From Gymnogyps californianus (lineage: Eukaryota > Chordata > Aves > Accipitriformes > Cathartidae), in contig NC_059475.1 in assembly GCF_018139145.2 (NCBI RefSeq), positions 13,915,437 to 13,979,436 on the forward strand: a stretch of 64,000 bases of DNA, written 5' to 3'. The position numbers and the translations under genes are program-made. This document shows, piece after piece, positions 13,235 through 27,739 of this stretch. How positions within the stretch are numbered: position 1 is the stretch's first letter; every line of letters begins with the position of its first letter. The notes beneath the pieces are model-generated. The model searched no databases. It saw only the letters and a program-made list of their open reading frames with translations, and was not told where the DNA came from.

Positions 13235-16001
13235 TCACTGACCTACTTTGCTCGAAGTACCATAGAGATATCTCCACACAGGCATCCAATTATTTGTTGA
13301 AATCAACAAGTACTTTTGTGCTACACAGAATTAGTACAGGCTAAAAAAAGAGAGTAGAGGAGGATGATAGGTGGAAAGAAGTGTTCTTTTTGTAGCATTT
13401 GCAGTACAGGAATTGATTTCACAAACATGCTCATCCAAGCAATGTAGTTCATTCAGTAGACCGTCAACTCCCATCAAAGAGTCATTCTTACATTAAAATC
13501 AGCATGCCCATAACAGAAACAAATGAACGGAAAAGAGCAGAATAGTTCTTTAGAAACAGCCCAGCTGTCTCATGCATCCGACACTCCCACATACAAATGT
13601 TTTCATTGAAGGGGGAAAAAGTGCCAACCCTGAAGCTGAATACCATAGTTAAAATGGCCATCAAAACCTAACTACGTACCATGCAAACAGTGTACCCTAA
13701 GACACTAAGCACATTCCCAGAGAAGACCACACCAAAAAAGGACACTTCTGGAGTTCATACAATATTTTCAAAAGCAACATTCCTAACAAAGGATTTTACA
13801 AGGCAATAAAACACTTTACTAGGTAATTAAATTCTCCTAAGTTGGCTTTTGCTGACTGTACAGTTTATTACAAGGACAGCTGTCCCTGGGGATTAACAAA
13901 CTCCGCGTTGAATATGAGAAACATTACTATATTTTTTTGCTTCTCTGAAACCTTGTGAAATATTGAAAGGGTTTGAGAGACAAATTTAGAACAAACTGAT
14001 TTAAGGAGAATAAATTAGTAAGTATTCCAGTAAATGGTGTGGTATAATATTACAGGAAGGGTCACTTTTACCTTAAGAGCACAGTTAATCTCACTTAAGT
14101 CAGAAAGTCCACTCTGGTGCAAACTGTTGCAAAATTTAGCTTAGTTAGTGCAGATATGAAATTTGCTACCGTTCATGGGACGATACGTCTGTTTCTCTGA
14201 TCTGTGAAAATTAAAACCTTGTTCAACTGACAATACAGAACATTTAGTATATGATGGCACCTCTGTACCATAAGATATTATTTCTTAGAACAGTTCTGTA
14301 CCTTTGATAAGCTATTGAGTAAAAGAGGAAAGAGAGAAAATTTCTGTTTTCTCCAATTAAAAAATAAAGAAAAAAAACTAAAATTCTGTGCTAAATCAAA
14401 TTCTTAGGTCAGACTGGAAAGAAATTTAGTTTAGTCTTAAAAATTTTCCTCCCAGACCCTGAGAAAAAGACAGTAAAGAAAGAGAAATATTACTAATGCT
14501 TTTAATATTTATTAGAAAAACATAATTAAAATAATACTAAAAGAAAAAATAATTCTCCATCTGAAATCACTTATGGTAGCCTATCTGCTTGCAGAAGCAA
14601 GATAAAAAAGGCCCATTATTAATGAAACCTTAACGTTTAATCAACGCAATTTCCAGTTTCTAACAATAAATTCTGTAGCTGTAACCACACCAAAAAATTC
14701 CACCAATTGCAAACCAGGGGTAGAGACTCTGAAACCTGCACTTCTCACAGCACGATTAGTTAGTCCAGTAAATACCTGCCATCTCCTTGTTGAAAGATGT
14801 GACCACCAACTGAAAACGAAATGACAGGGCAGATGAAAAGTACAGCACGTGCAGTATACTTGATAGAGATCTGAATTGAATGATAGATTAAGTTTTTGTT
14901 TGTTTGTTTAAGAGTAGGATATTGGTTGGTTTGGGGTTTTTTCCAGAGGTAGATTCACAAAGGCATCTTAGGTTTTGGGTTTCAGACATTAAAACTTAAG
15001 TAGTCTGCCACCTAGTAGCATTCCCAACCTGAAAACAGCCAACTGCATTCCCAGTACCAGTAGATTTCAGCTCCTGTCCCACACACCTGTCAATACTCAG
15101 GGAAGGAAGCCTTTTGCTATTGAGGCTTATGAATCCCTTATGAATCAAATTCAACTTAACGATCTGCAAAACAAGAAAATTTGAAAATTACTGTCCTCTA
15201 TAACTCTTGGAGGTGTTCGCAACCTGGAATGAGATCTACAAGAGACACAATACTGAACAAGGGTTACCCAAGCTTCTGTCTAGGAAATCCTGAGGAAAAG
15301 TATGCACCTACTCTCATTAGGGGGCCAACAAGCATGGGCCATATGAGCACAGAACTAAATAATGACTGGTTTCCTTCAAAGAATTTAATCATCAGAAATA
15401 AATCTGAAGTCTAACAATACAGAAATGGCATTATAATTTTTTCCCTATGGCTGTGATACCTGAAGTGCCTCTGTCCCTTCTGGATTCTGTAATCTTTAAT
15501 AAGAAAGTGTAGACCACATTGTAGAGGCTTGAAATGTTCTTGTCTACCTACTCACCTATTTTAATGAACCTGGCAGAAACACAGTATCTTTGAAATTATT
15601 ATATTCAAGCTTAGCTAAAATTAGCTAACAGGTTTCAAATTTATCATTAACACTGTCAGGCTTAAGCAAAATTATGTACAGAGGGATACATAGAGTGGAA
15701 CAGTATAAGCTTTACGTCAGTAGGAACCAAGGCTGAAGACACTTAAATATTCATGGCAGAAGGGACAAGCCACTCTCTCTTCCCCACAGCACTGAAATGG
15801 CAGCTAGTTACCTTGCTCCCTCCCGTTAGGCTAGCATTGCAAGTTCTGAAGTTTTTATGCCCCAACACAAGTGAAGGATATCAATTATTTACTAAAAAAT
15901 CCAAAACAACCACCTTTGTTCTCATTAGCATAAATTTAACATGGAGAGCATCATACTATGATTTGCAGTAAATATACATGCAATAGATCATATTTGTATA
16001 C

Positions 16002-16164
16002 CATGATATATGGTGCTGCTGTTGCTGTTAAGATACGATTCAACCAATGGTGCTTGTTCTTCCGAATGTTTCATTCTGCGTGTTCTTGTGCGACTGTCCA
16101 CATTGGACTGAACCATTAATGGCTCCTGGCGCTTTTTTTTCTGCTTCTGTTCTAGCAGTGCTCG
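16002..16164 (-). CDS. TUB: TUB coding exon 3
   Basis: TUB exon of 163 nt (54 codons plus one base). The acceptor is TTTTCCTCAG|CGA and the donor ATG|GTATAC, which is weak at +4 to +6. It starts [19 protein letters not shown], completing the conserved helix, and contains the basic patch KKKR at residues 39-42, which serves as a nuclear-localisation element in mammalian tubby. After a variable arginine-rich stretch come the conserved [12 protein letters not shown] and a serine-rich tail ending STIYH. It ends in phase 1, and the final G joins TG of exon 4 to make Val. Compared with mammals the arginine-rich stretch is the most diverged part; the flanking blocks are almost unchanged. Confidence 0.95.
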
Positions 16165-17588
16165 CTGAGGAAAACACACAGAAAAGCATCTGTTACTGGA
16201 CTCCAAACAGTAGCAACCTATGATGAAAAACAATGGATATCTTTACACCTTCTCCAGTTTTCCAGTGGCAGCAGTTGACAAGTGGGATATTGGGATATCG
16301 GATTATAGGAAATCTTTCCAAAAAACCACAACAAACCCACTGCTAAAACACCTTCTGCTGAAAACAGCAAATAATTAAAATAGATCTTTCTGAGCAGTCT
16401 ACCAGCTGTCAGAGCTTGCTTGGAAATAACCCTTGGGAAAACAACAGTGTGAGAGTACTGGCTGTGAAGCAATGGGAGGGTAAGCAAGGGCATGAGGCAG
16501 AGATGCCAATTTAAGTTTCTGTAAATTAAAAGCAGGTAATCTGCAAACTAGAATCAAGTGAAAATGCTGGACATGAGCCTAATTTAACAACTATACAAGA
16601 TGAATGTTAATTAAACACTTTAATTTCTCAGCTAGACCTGCTGAAAACCAAAACCTTCAGCATCCAATGGCACCATAGGCACCTCTTTCTTTGAGCCCTC
16701 TTCCACAACATCAGAGAACTGAACTGTTAATTTTACTTATCCATTACCTTACCATTTTCCTGCTCCTATACAGTGATTTTTTGCTTCTAGAAAGGAGATG
16801 CACTAAAACTGAAGAATAAGAATGGAGAGTGGACTCTTTCAGCTCCATAAGTTGTGCGGAACATCTCAACATGACTTCAAAACAATCAGAATCTAGTACA
16901 GGATTATGGCATAAATAGAAAGTATTTGAATTTGAAAATGAGATGCTGGTAGACATGCAAGCTGATAAAACAATGGGAAAGAAATGTATAGAAACACATA
17001 AAATTAAACTCACAAGGTTTAACTATAAACATGACAAAGTTTTGTGAAAAGGGGACCACAGAAAAATCAAAGGAAAAGTGGAAACCTCAAACCCCATTAA
17101 AACTTGATTGCAAAATTCCCTGAGATTTCATGGGAGAGATTCTGAATCACTTGTACAAGTCATGTATGAATACAGTAGCAAAATAGGCAACATAGCACAT
17201 AGTGCCACTAGTTTACAGCCACAAGGGCTAAATCCATGGAATGAAAAGAAAAAGTTGTAAAAACTTCGTGGTAAACCTCTGTTGGCTGGCATGTCTGCCA
17301 GAACCTCGCGTCCTTTCTGGTCCATCAAAGGGGTAACAAATACTTTGTAAGTCAGCTTAAAACAAGTCCAAGGCAGTGGAAATGAGAATCACTGAAACCA
17401 CAGTCACAAGAAAAATTTTAATGGAAGTTAGACTTCTAAGTAAGCTATAACCTCCACAAACCTCTCTTTTGCATTCCCTAATCAGAGGATGCAATTTTCT
17501 ATCAATTACCAGATACACGTGTCAGTGATTTTGTTACTCCAAGATCTAGACTTCAGAGAGCAAGAAGGTCCCCCTCCAAAAATCTTAC
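16165..17588 (-). other. TUB: TUB intron 2
   Basis: A 1.4 kb intron between exons 2 and 3 with donor GTAAGA and acceptor TTTTCCTCAG. Nothing else recognisable was seen in it. Confidence 0.9.
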
Positions 17589-17640
17589 CTGCCTGTCAAG
17601 CTTCTGCTGACGCAGGCTGCTCCCCTCATCATCCAGAACA
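17589..17640 (-). CDS. TUB: TUB coding exon 2
   Basis: Internal TUB exon of 52 nt. It is bounded by acceptor CTTTGCAG|T and donor CAG|GTAAGA. It supplies the last base of Ser13 and then 17 codons reading VLDDEGSSLRQQKLDRQ, ending in phase 0. This is nearly identical to the mammalian peptide, which has RN in place of SS. The segment begins the amphipathic helix that in the paralogue TULP3 contacts the IFT-A core, so it is probably the ciliary-trafficking part of the protein; that role is inferred from the family. It is too short to stand out as an ORF and was found through splice sites and peptide match. Upstream intron 1 is about 31.8 kb; downstream intron 2 is 1.4 kb. Confidence 0.95.
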
Positions 17641-18752
17641 CTGCAAAGACAAAGAGTACGTAATTGGAAAAAATTTATCACCTAAAACAACACCTAACAG
17701 CAATCACTGGAGCAAACTCTTGCAGGAGTTATCCATATAAAACTCCCACGATGTTCCATGGAAGTTGGCCTGCCCTAAACTGCAAAAGTTGGCTCAAGAG
17801 AATTTAAATGCAGTCCATGAAAACCTGAAAAACTCTGGCTCACATAAACTTCAACAAAAATATATATTCAGCCAGTTCACAAAGAAATGCAAAATCCACA
17901 GTCTACAGCTTGTTTTCTTCTCCACTGTCTTCTAATGCAAAATGTCAATGTATACAGCAACGGGGTTTGATGGAAAATTTGCATATAAAGCATATAAAAA
18001 GTGAGGAGTGTAAGCGAGCTGCTTAGCAACTCAGCAGTTTTTAAAATTATGTTAGGAAAATTAACTGTCTAATCTTTCGCACACTGAAAGCCAGAATTTA
18101 TTCCTGAATATCTGAAAAGTCACACTTATTGCCATGCACTTCAACTTTTAGAGACTGGCAAGACAAACAGTATTGCACATTGCCATATTTTTTTCTGCTA
18201 ATTGTTGCTAGTTGGGAGATTAGCTCCTGCACATTCAATCATTTTCATTAATTAGATGTTCTAATGGCATTGAAATCAGAAAATTATTTTTGTGAAGTAT
18301 TTTATCGAACTACTGACTACACTTTATTTTTCTGGAGAATAAAAGTCTCTATTGTAAGAACATTATGGTTAAACATTGAATATAGATAATTAAATCTTTT
18401 AAACTGTAATATATAATCTACAAGGAAAACAGTGCTATAGAACCAAAAAAACAGCCTCTTACAAGTAGCATTCATTTTTATTATAGATTAGCCCCTTTTT
18501 TAATAATCACTCTTAACAATCAAAAAGAAAAAAAGAAAAAATCCAGGACAAACAAACCTGGATTCTGACCTACATACAACCAAATTCTATTGCAATGGAA
18601 ATTTCATAAAAAATGTGACTTCCCATGTATTAATATATACTCTTTAGGAGACAGTAACATTATAGTAGAGTTAGATAGGACAGCTAATAAAGGCATGCAG
18701 AATGCCACCTTTCCAATGCCAGCATTATCAAAGACCTATAATTAAGCATTAC

Positions 18753-18814
18753 TGGTAGCATCAGCCTTTTACAATTTATACTCAGTTTATATGTTACAAA
18801 AGGCTGATGTTCCA
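18753..18814 (+). other. Long imperfect hairpin
   Basis: The arms CATCAGCCTTTT (18759-18770) and AAAAGGCTGATG (18798-18809) are perfect complements. The stem continues outward (A-T, G.T, a one-base bulge, then three pairs) and inward (2x2 internal loop, AA/TT, T.G, one mismatch, four pairs) to a 7-nt loop. The total is about 62 nt. The two G.T pairs fall on the plus strand, so RNA from that strand would be more stable. No expression evidence is available. Confidence 0.5.
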
Positions 18815-21800
18815 CAGAATGAAACTATGCTGTACAAGTACCTCCAGTATGAAATTACAGAGTGTCTTGTAGAGGTAATGCATTACTCATAGTCCAGAAA
18901 AAAATTAAAGAAGAAACCCCTCACACTCACAAAAATGTTCTGCTTTACACCAAGCATTCTTCATTTGATAAATTACCAAAACAAGCTATAAAAAGAAGAC
19001 ACACATTCCTCCATGGCGTACAATCAGGTTTTTTTTCAAGAGTGCTTCACTACTAGTGCAATACATATTAGCTGCACTGCTGGAAAGTAAAACTACCCTA
19101 ATGGCTATCTTTGGGCAAACAATTGAATAAAAGATGCCTAAGTATAAAGTTTCAGGATTAATGGCCTGAACAAATCCTCCTCATTTAAGACAATGCTTGA
19201 AAAAAGCCAAAACCATGTAATGATGCCAATACAGACCATAAGAACTGCAGAGGCAGCAATGCATACGCAGCTGTAATACTCAGAGAGGTCAAGAGCTAAT
19301 ATTGCTCCACTCCACCAGTCATTTGCAGAGCTAAGGAGAAAACTCTGATCTCTTCTCTCCTCTCATCTTCTGCTTTATAAATCAGACTATGCTGACTCCC
19401 TCACGTAGGTTAAATGAGCTATACATACACTTATCAGACATTCCCATAAACCACCACTTCAGTAATTACCTTTATGTGAATATAATGTTTTCCAGTATTA
19501 TGCTAGATCGGCTATAATTCTAAATTCTCTGTCACAGACAAGGTGTCTGAGCGCTCTGGATGACTCTAGTTTCCTCTGCTTTCCCATCACACCATATCCT
19601 GGTATAACACACTGCAAAGAACAATGGAGCAGGGAAATGTCCTCTGTCAGGTTCTAAACCTTACCTGTGAATCCCTAGGAAGCCACAACAAGCTAAACTC
19701 AGGTTCAGGTAAACAAGCACAGCTCCCTCAGGTCTCTTTATGCCCAACCTTACCACGGTAAACATAGCAGTTTAAGTAGCACCACAGCAAACTCCAGTCA
19801 GAGGAAGGGTGTGATTTGCATTGATTCAGCATTCCATGAATGCAAAGCAACTATCAGACACACCAGAGGACTGCCAAAAAAATGAAACTCCATCCAAAAA
19901 CTATGGATGCTGTAACAGTAAAACACCTCTCCATATTGCCCTTCTACTGCAAGATGTTGTTTTTAAAGCCTCTGAATATATGCAATCAAAGCTGACACCA
20001 AGAGCAGCATGCCTTGAAAACCAGCTGACAAACTTGTCTGGAACTTCCAGGTCCTTCATTCTCTCACTTCATATTTTATAAAGTTCTGGGTAGTTTTCCA
20101 CAATCCATTTGTAAATATGCATTAACTACAAGCCTTGCATTATTTAAGCTATAACATTCAACAACTAAAATTGAACTCCAGCTTTCTTCACTGATACCAA
20201 GGTTCAGTAGAACACAGTTACTTCAACTGTTCTCTCCCCCTCCAGATTACTGGACTTGTACGAGAATGCCTTACTCCCACCAGACAGCCGCACCACTCTT
20301 CTGAACCCCGAGGTGTAAAAAAGGCCTCATTACCACCACCTCTGTCTATTTTAACAGTTACTCAATGCCAGCATCAGTGAAAAGCTGCAGTTCTGTCCTT
20401 TCTTGATGCCTAAATAATGCTTATGCAAGTCCAAATAAAAAGCCCATATATTCTTCTGCTATAATAGCAGAGCACTCCAGTTTGAGACTGTGTACTTTGT
20501 TAATATTTTCTACAGGACCAGTGGACCTTGGAGTTGCCGATTAGCGGCCAATATTTCACATTCCCTGATTTTCAATGGAAGAACTCTCCTGAGACTGGGT
20601 GACTCCCAAGATTTGTCATTAAGTGACATCAGGGTTTTAATAAATACATAAATAAATAAATTAAATAAGCTCTGTTTCCATAGCAATTCCATCAGGCCCT
20701 CACTCTTGCTGCCTTGCAAAACATCTGCAGCAGACTCTGAGATGCAAGTGTGTAACCACCACTGACCCTTTTTCTCACACGTCAGTGAAGCCTTGCAGAA
20801 AGACTTAGCAGATGATCTTGCCACAGCATCTGGCAGTCCATGCGCTCTGACAGATGCTCCAGGGTCCAAGAGCTGAAATCCAGAGAACCTACCCTCTTCT
20901 TTCTTTGGAAAACATAAAAGTCTAGGAGCAGAAGCACAGCCTTTGTCCTTCCTGGTCTTTGAAAAGAACAGAAATTAATTGTTCTTTCTTCTGGAGGAGT
21001 TGTGCACATGGTGAGGACCCAACCTGTCCTGCCCAGTTTCAGAAGTGGCCATGATTTTGTTGCTCAGTGGTCCAAATAACTGGGATGGTCACAGACTAAC
21101 AGCCCAGTACGGTGGAAAAACTATGGCTGTAACCTGGCAGGACCACTACAGAAAATAATCTCATACAGAGCGAGGCTGTTAGAACAATGCTGCCTACATG
21201 TTTGATGTAATACCAGAAAATCCCAGCAGCAGAATGAAACTCAGTCAGTCTTAACAGAGAAATATAACTTTATAATTCATGAAAATTGAATTATGGAAGA
21301 TAATGCATACATATTAGCAATCTGCTGAGCATGCTGAAGCATCCTGAAGATCCACTAAGGTTCATTTTTAGTATTTGATCTAGTATGACATATCCAACTG
21401 GCATCTTGTCTATGGCTTTGACCCATTTAAAACAACAAGCAATTTTACACTATATGTAATATTGTAAACAGTACTTCAGGTCTGCAGCAATAGTTTAGTC
21501 CAAATTCAGTTAACAAATCAGAGCTTGTATGTATTTCCTTGCAGATAATTATCCAGGGAAGACCCATCCATCTACACACAACTTGAACAACCCACCCATT
21601 AGAGCTTACTGGCTGTTGGGCTTAAGTAAGTCAAGCCTATAGCTAATTACTGTAAAGATTCATATTAGCAGCCTGGACCAAGGTCCACAGAGACTTAAGT
21701 ATTAAATTTAGATAGCATTGTTTTAAAATTTTAAACATGGCATTTGATTCAAATATCCCCACCTCCTATTTTCTAAAGGAAAATACATTAATGACAAACA

Positions 21801-24504
21801 CCTTTTTGTCAAAGTATTACTTGTCATACCACCTTTTTAAGACAGAAAATCTATTTTACAGAGACAGTTTCAACACTAAATTCAATTTACACAAAAATAA
21901 CCAGGCTTTCTATACTGCTGCATGTCATAATGAAGACAACAATATAAGCAAGAATTTTAGTATTCTAAGCCCTTCATAATCCGTATTCCTTAAAAATCAT
22001 TTAGAGAAACCCAAGACCAATCAGGTTTTAAGGATGAAGCTTCATGATTACATGAAGCTCCACAATTTACTTCTGAAATGAAGGCAGAAGATTCTGTAAA
22101 TCAACATCTTGCTAGATTCAGTGCAATTCCACATGGGCTGATTTCAATTTAAGTAAAATCAGAAAAGCCTTACATTTTACAGCAAGTACTTCACCCTTAC
22201 TCTTTGAACATGCAAACTGCTCACATTTCAGTAAGCCATTGCAAGAAAAAAGAATTAAGAAGAAATGTTTTCAATTAGAATGTACAAGATGCATGTAGTC
22301 ACTGATTTTATTTATTTTTTTAAAAGAAAAAGTCTGACAGTAAAGCAGCTCTATTGTTTCTGCCTGACAAATGAGGCAATGTTGTTGTTCCTTCCTGACA
22401 CTGCTTCATAAAGGAACATTTTCCATGACAATAACTTTTTTTACCAGGACAAAGGTCCAAAATCATATCTACCACATCTCTTCTGCAGCCCAGCACTAAT
22501 TGCAGTGGTCAAACAAGTAAAGACATATACTACCACTAAACTTTCATACACTGTTTAAAAGGGTCACCCTTGCATTTTCTTTCTGCTGCTTCATGATAAT
22601 ACATTACTAACAGCAGCATCCAAGAACTCTATGTGAAATGAGGGACCTTTGCACAAGAAAAATGAATATACAGTCAGGGAAAATTCCTGAAACAAACAGT
22701 TCACATTATAAAAAGATAAGGAATTGGATAAGAAAATACTACTCCCATTTACAACACTAAACCAGAAGCAATGGAAAATTAGGAGATATTTTCATCTCGA
22801 GTTTCTTCTGCCATATTGTCAACTGCAATTCAAAAACAATGGATGATCAAACCAGATGGAAAGAAAAGAAGAAAAAATACACAATACCAGACTAATCTTC
22901 AAGATCACTCAGATCTTTTCCATGCACTCTTGCTGTGAAGAAAGCTGGTATGTTGCTGTGTCAAGAGAAGCAGGTTATGGGATCTTTTAGAGCACGGCTG
23001 ACTCAAAAGGACAAGAATGGGTGTGATGTGCCATTTGAACATTACAAAGTCTCTTAAAACATATGAAATAAAATTCCTGCAAAGAGATAGCACTTGGCTT
23101 ATTGGATACAATCTGTCATATTCACCCAATTACACTTCTCTATAATCTCTATACTTCCATAAAGTCTCTGTAGTTCCATAAAACCCAACTGCTCTGGATA
23201 ATGTTACTGTTAAGCCTTTAGGAACAAGCTTTCCAGCAGCACTGATGAAATGCTACTGTGAAAGCCCATTAACAGGGTCAGGGACCTGCAGGCTGAAGTC
23301 ATGCTCCAGAGGGAACAGCATACAGTTAGGTTCTTCAAACAAGTGAAATTCAATGAATTCCTAACCAGTGAAGCCAGCAATCTCTATAAAGTGCCAACAC
23401 CTGCAAAGCCCCACACCTGCAAGTCCCCACATAAAATAAGGTCTGCTCCCCCATGTATGCCATATGCTGAGTTCACCAGAAGCCACTTGGGAAAACATTA
23501 TTATATCAGACACACACCATAACCAAAGACTTTTAAATGAAACAAATCACTCTGAAAGACTGCAAGGGCTCCCCTCATGCTAGGAATCATCAAGGTTTTC
23601 TGACCCCAAAGCAGTTGCTCAGTCATCTGAGTAAAACCTGCAGCTACTATCTCTATGGTAAAATGAGTAACTTCTTTCGTGGGCCATCTAAGCAAGCAAA
23701 AGTCTGGCCATCTTCTTCATTGAGGCGCAGCCCAAGGACATTCAATCTTAGTTTGCCCTACTACTGCCAACAGCAGCAACAGCAGAAGCTGTTGGATTTC
23801 TCCCATGCCATATTCATACAGCAGAGAGGGCAACAGCCTACCATTACTGGTACACCTATCAGTTACCACTGAATGACCAGTAAAGTACAGATACTAGGAA
23901 CTCCTACAGGAACGAAGATTGCATTTCTTTATGCGAAGCTTCAGAGGAATAGAGTTGTTTCACTGCGAATCTCACAGAGTAAATAAAAGCGTGCTTGTCC
24001 AGGAATACAGCATTGCTTCCCCTGCCCGTGCAGCTGTTCTGAAGACCCTTAAAAAGACTAAAAAAGATAAAGCAAAAGGATAGGGAAAAAAAGGCAGGAA
24101 TATGAACACAGATATTTGTATCAAAATTATCAGCACCAAGTCAGCCACAAAACACAAGAAGATGCAGAAGATCTTACACTGTGCCAATGATGCAAATGGC
24201 ACTAAAAGTAATGCCTGCAGCAGGGCAGATGGCTGAAAGCAGAGACTGAATTTGTAGTTGCACAAATAATTACAGAACCAAATGCTTTATTTTCTTTTCA
24301 AATCCTGGCTGGCAAACTAGCTTAAAAATCAGTAAATGAACGAGACCTTCCTGCATTGTTGGTCCTATTTGCTTCAGCAAGGTTTATCTAAATGTCCATT
24401 GTACATTAAGATCTATAACACTCATTATGTCTGTCCAACAGTTCTGTTTTGGGGATTTAAGAACAGCAAAAAACTTTTTAGCACTTTATATTTTTCGAGT
24501 AACT

Positions 24505-25125
24505 CAATGCAGAACCCTGCACCTGGGAAGGAAGACTCCCCGGCAACAATACAGGCTGGGGATCGTCTGGCCAAATAGGACTTGGGTTCTTGGTGGACAG
24601 TGAGCTGGACATGAGCCAGCAGTATGCCCTGGCAGCAAAGGCAGCCAACAGCACCCTGGGCTGTACCGACAGGAGCATGGCCATTAGATCAAGGGAATTG
24701 ATTAACATCCTTCCTTTTCTCTGCACTTGTGAGACCCCATATAGAAAACTGCATCCAGTTTTGAGCCCTCTGGTACAAGAAAGATGTTGATGAACTGGAG
24801 CAAGCCCAAAGGAGGGTAACCAAGGAGGTCTGGGAGCTGGGCTGGAGCATTTGTCCCATGAGGAGAGGTTGAGGGAGCTGGTCTTGTTCAGCCTGGAAAA
24901 GGGATGGCTTTGGAGAGACCTAATCACAGCCGTCTAATACCAGGCAGTCCGGAAAGGTTGTGCAGTCTCCATCCTTGGCATTTCCAAGACCTAAATGAAT
25001 AAAGCCCTGAGCAACCTGGTCTGACCTCACAGCTGACTGTGCTGTGAGCAGGACATTGGACTGGAGAACTCCAGAGGTCCCTTCCAGCCTCCAGAAGTCC
25101 CTTCCAGATTCTGTGAATAGTGCCC
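24505..25125 (+). mobile_element. CR1 LINE 3' fragment, old and internally deleted
   Basis: Plus-strand match to the end of CR1 ORF2 and its 3' UTR. Recognisable landmarks are CCTGCACCTGGG, the block around TGAGACCCCATAT, GAACTGGAGCAAGCCCAAAG, GAGGGAGCTGG...TTCAGCCTGG, and the terminal AGGTCCCTTCCAGCCTCC. Several frameshifts are present, and a few hundred bases seem to be missing near 24935. The last part is duplicated (TCCCTTCCAG twice). It lies antisense to TUB in intron 1. Confidence 0.88.
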
Positions 25126-27739
25126 TCATTTTGGATGTGACACAGAACTAAAACATCAGTGTCCCATCTGAGCTACATGGCAGATTACACAAGCAGATTA
25201 ACTGAAAGAAAAGGTAGCAACAGGAACACACATTCATAATTTTTTCTTAATTCCACGTAGATAATTGTTAAGCTAAACTCCAGCCAAATCCTCAGCATGA
25301 CCACACAATTGTATTTTTGCTCTGTTTTAATTAGCACAGTTCATCAAAATAGATCTCCAATTGTTACGACTTCAGGGGTATATGAAACCAACAGAAATTG
25401 TAGAAATCAAGTCTTCTAAATGCTTCACTCAGAATAAGTTAAAAAAAAAAAATCATCAGAGTCAGGTAAAAATCTATTGGAAGATGGGTGTATTACAGGA
25501 TATATACAACCAAGCACTGACCAAGAGCAAACAGCCCAACAGACTCTCAGTGCTGAAGCGAACAACAGGAGCTCTACAGATACTGTAGATATGGTTTGTA
25601 TCAATGAGATGCAGCTTTCAGTTCAATCAGAAAACTGCTACTCACCTTCCAAGAACAAAACTGAAGTCACTGGGAAAAAGAAACTACAGTTTAGGATCTG
25701 AAATGTCTAGGCTGACAGCCTTCAGTGAGGATGGTAAGAAGCCAGGAAAAGATCTAATGAGAGGAAAAGCAAAACTATTCCCTAAAGCACACTGCATGTT
25801 TTAAATAACCCACTATTGCCCTGGAAAGATCAGTTGAACTAATATTTGTACAGATTCATTCTCTGCAATTACACAGAGGTGACTAAGATAGCACACAGCA
25901 GTAAATTGCAGGTAATGAAAATAACACCTAAGGGAAGAGTGGATGGCTGAGCTATTTCTTGCCCTCGCACAACACACACAAACTCTGAATGCGTTGTTAG
26001 AAAGAAAATCTACATCCCAAAAGAGAGAGGTGAATTTAATAAACATGAATGATGGAGCACAAACACACAATAGCCTTTGGGTATTATGTGAGCTATACTA
26101 AAATTGTATTTAAAGTAGATCGATGAGAAGTGCCTGAATAGGAGCACATTGGGAAGGAAAAAAAAAAAAACCTGACCTGGAGATACTCTACCTGCAATGC
26201 AGATGGATCCAGACGACAAATGACATGACTTTCAGGAAGTGCGTTTATTGAAAACGCATCGCTGCCAGCCACAGGAAAGATCCAGCCCTAACAGTCAGTC
26301 TGATTTCTCTTTCAGTACCAAAATTCAACCAATCTTAGTCATTAAAACAGTAAAATATATGCACAAACGAAACCAACCCATTAATGTACAAAGCATCCAA
26401 CCACAACAAACAGTAAATTAAATGAGCAGAAACTAGAGAAAAGTATTGTCTAGATAAGCAGACTGCACTTACACATACACTGCAGAATAAGAGTTCTCTG
26501 TCTGGACCTCAGAGGACCACGACAACTCTCCCATTCCACTACTGCTGCACTGGTAAAAGATGTCACCTAGGACAGACCTCTGCAATTCTGATAGGGAAAA
26601 GACTGTGAACCACTGTGATCAAGAGAAAACCTGCATAAGATGACTGCTGGCTCCTTTCCCTCCCTCTCTTATACCTGTTCTATGAAACATGGTTTTGTCC
26701 ACTTGGCAGCATACTGGACCTCTTTTACATCAAACAGTATAACCTTCCAAGACACCTGTAAAATGAGATTAACAAACAAAGATTAACTCCTCTTGGAAAC
26801 ACCTTCATGATGAAAGAATGAAGCATTACAGGTACAGTAACTAACCTAAAAACAATGCTGGCCTTTAAAATAATAGTATAATTATGAAGTGTTTAACAAA
26901 CAAAACACTGACCCCAATGATAGAGTCAATGCTTCAGGTGTTCAGTGAGGCTTCCCCCTGCAGTAGGCATGCAAACACAGGCACAAATATGTAGATCAAA
27001 TACGCTGCTGCTGAAAGAGATGATATCTGAGGTAATTCACTATTGTAGCAACTTATTAACAAATCCCGCTGCCTACCTAGGTGTTTAGGACAGGACAGGA
27101 AAAAGATACAGTTGTATTTATTGGATTTTTAAAGGAATAGTAAAATTAAGCTATCAATTTATTGAAAATGTGAAGGCAAAAGAGACTACCTAGTCTCCCT
27201 TAGCTGCTTTAACAATCAAAACTGAAGAAAAATACAGTAAGAATTACAACTCTGATAGGAGATATTAGTGAAGTGAAACAGCCAAGCTCCTTTTTCCTTT
27301 TTACAGGAGGTTTTAGAGTTTCTACGGAATACAGTTTCTAAGGGAAGACATGTCACTTCATGATAAATACTAACCCTGAAACAAAATATTTTGTCACTTT
27401 CCCCCCCCACACATACTATCATTATAATCCAATCTAGTACTCTTTTGCTGGAACTGAAGAAAGCAGATTTTTCATTTTGGTTTGAGCTCATTCTCTGTAG
27501 CTACCTTCTATACAAGCAGCAAATTCTGACAATCCTGGACAACATTTTCAGTGGAAAAATGAGTTTGTCAGATCCTGGTGCCTGAGTACATGATACGATT
27601 TCAAGATTGGTAAGATGTTGATGGCTGGCAAAAGTGACAAAAACCATTTGGCCTAGATTTTGTACCCAATAATGAAAATTAAGTCATTATTTCTAACTAA
27701 CAGCACTCTATGCAGATGAGGTATTCCATACAGTCTGAT

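Larger units (their letters stand above)
3899..16001 (-). other. TUB: TUB intron 3
   Basis: About 12.1 kb between exon 3 (donor GTATAC) and exon 4 (acceptor AAGCAG). It contains a GA/CT microsatellite beside the exon 4 acceptor, a GC-rich insertion at 9667-10128, a short AAAC run near 8410-8428 and a perfect hairpin at 13208-13234. No other exon, RNA gene or recognisable transposon was seen. The remainder is AT-rich unique-looking DNA. Confidence 0.85.

Noticed and set aside
20510..20869. Minus-strand ORF of 119 codons
   Set aside because: It has no recognisable similarity or splice context and lies in TUB intron 1. Length alone is not enough in a 64-kb window.
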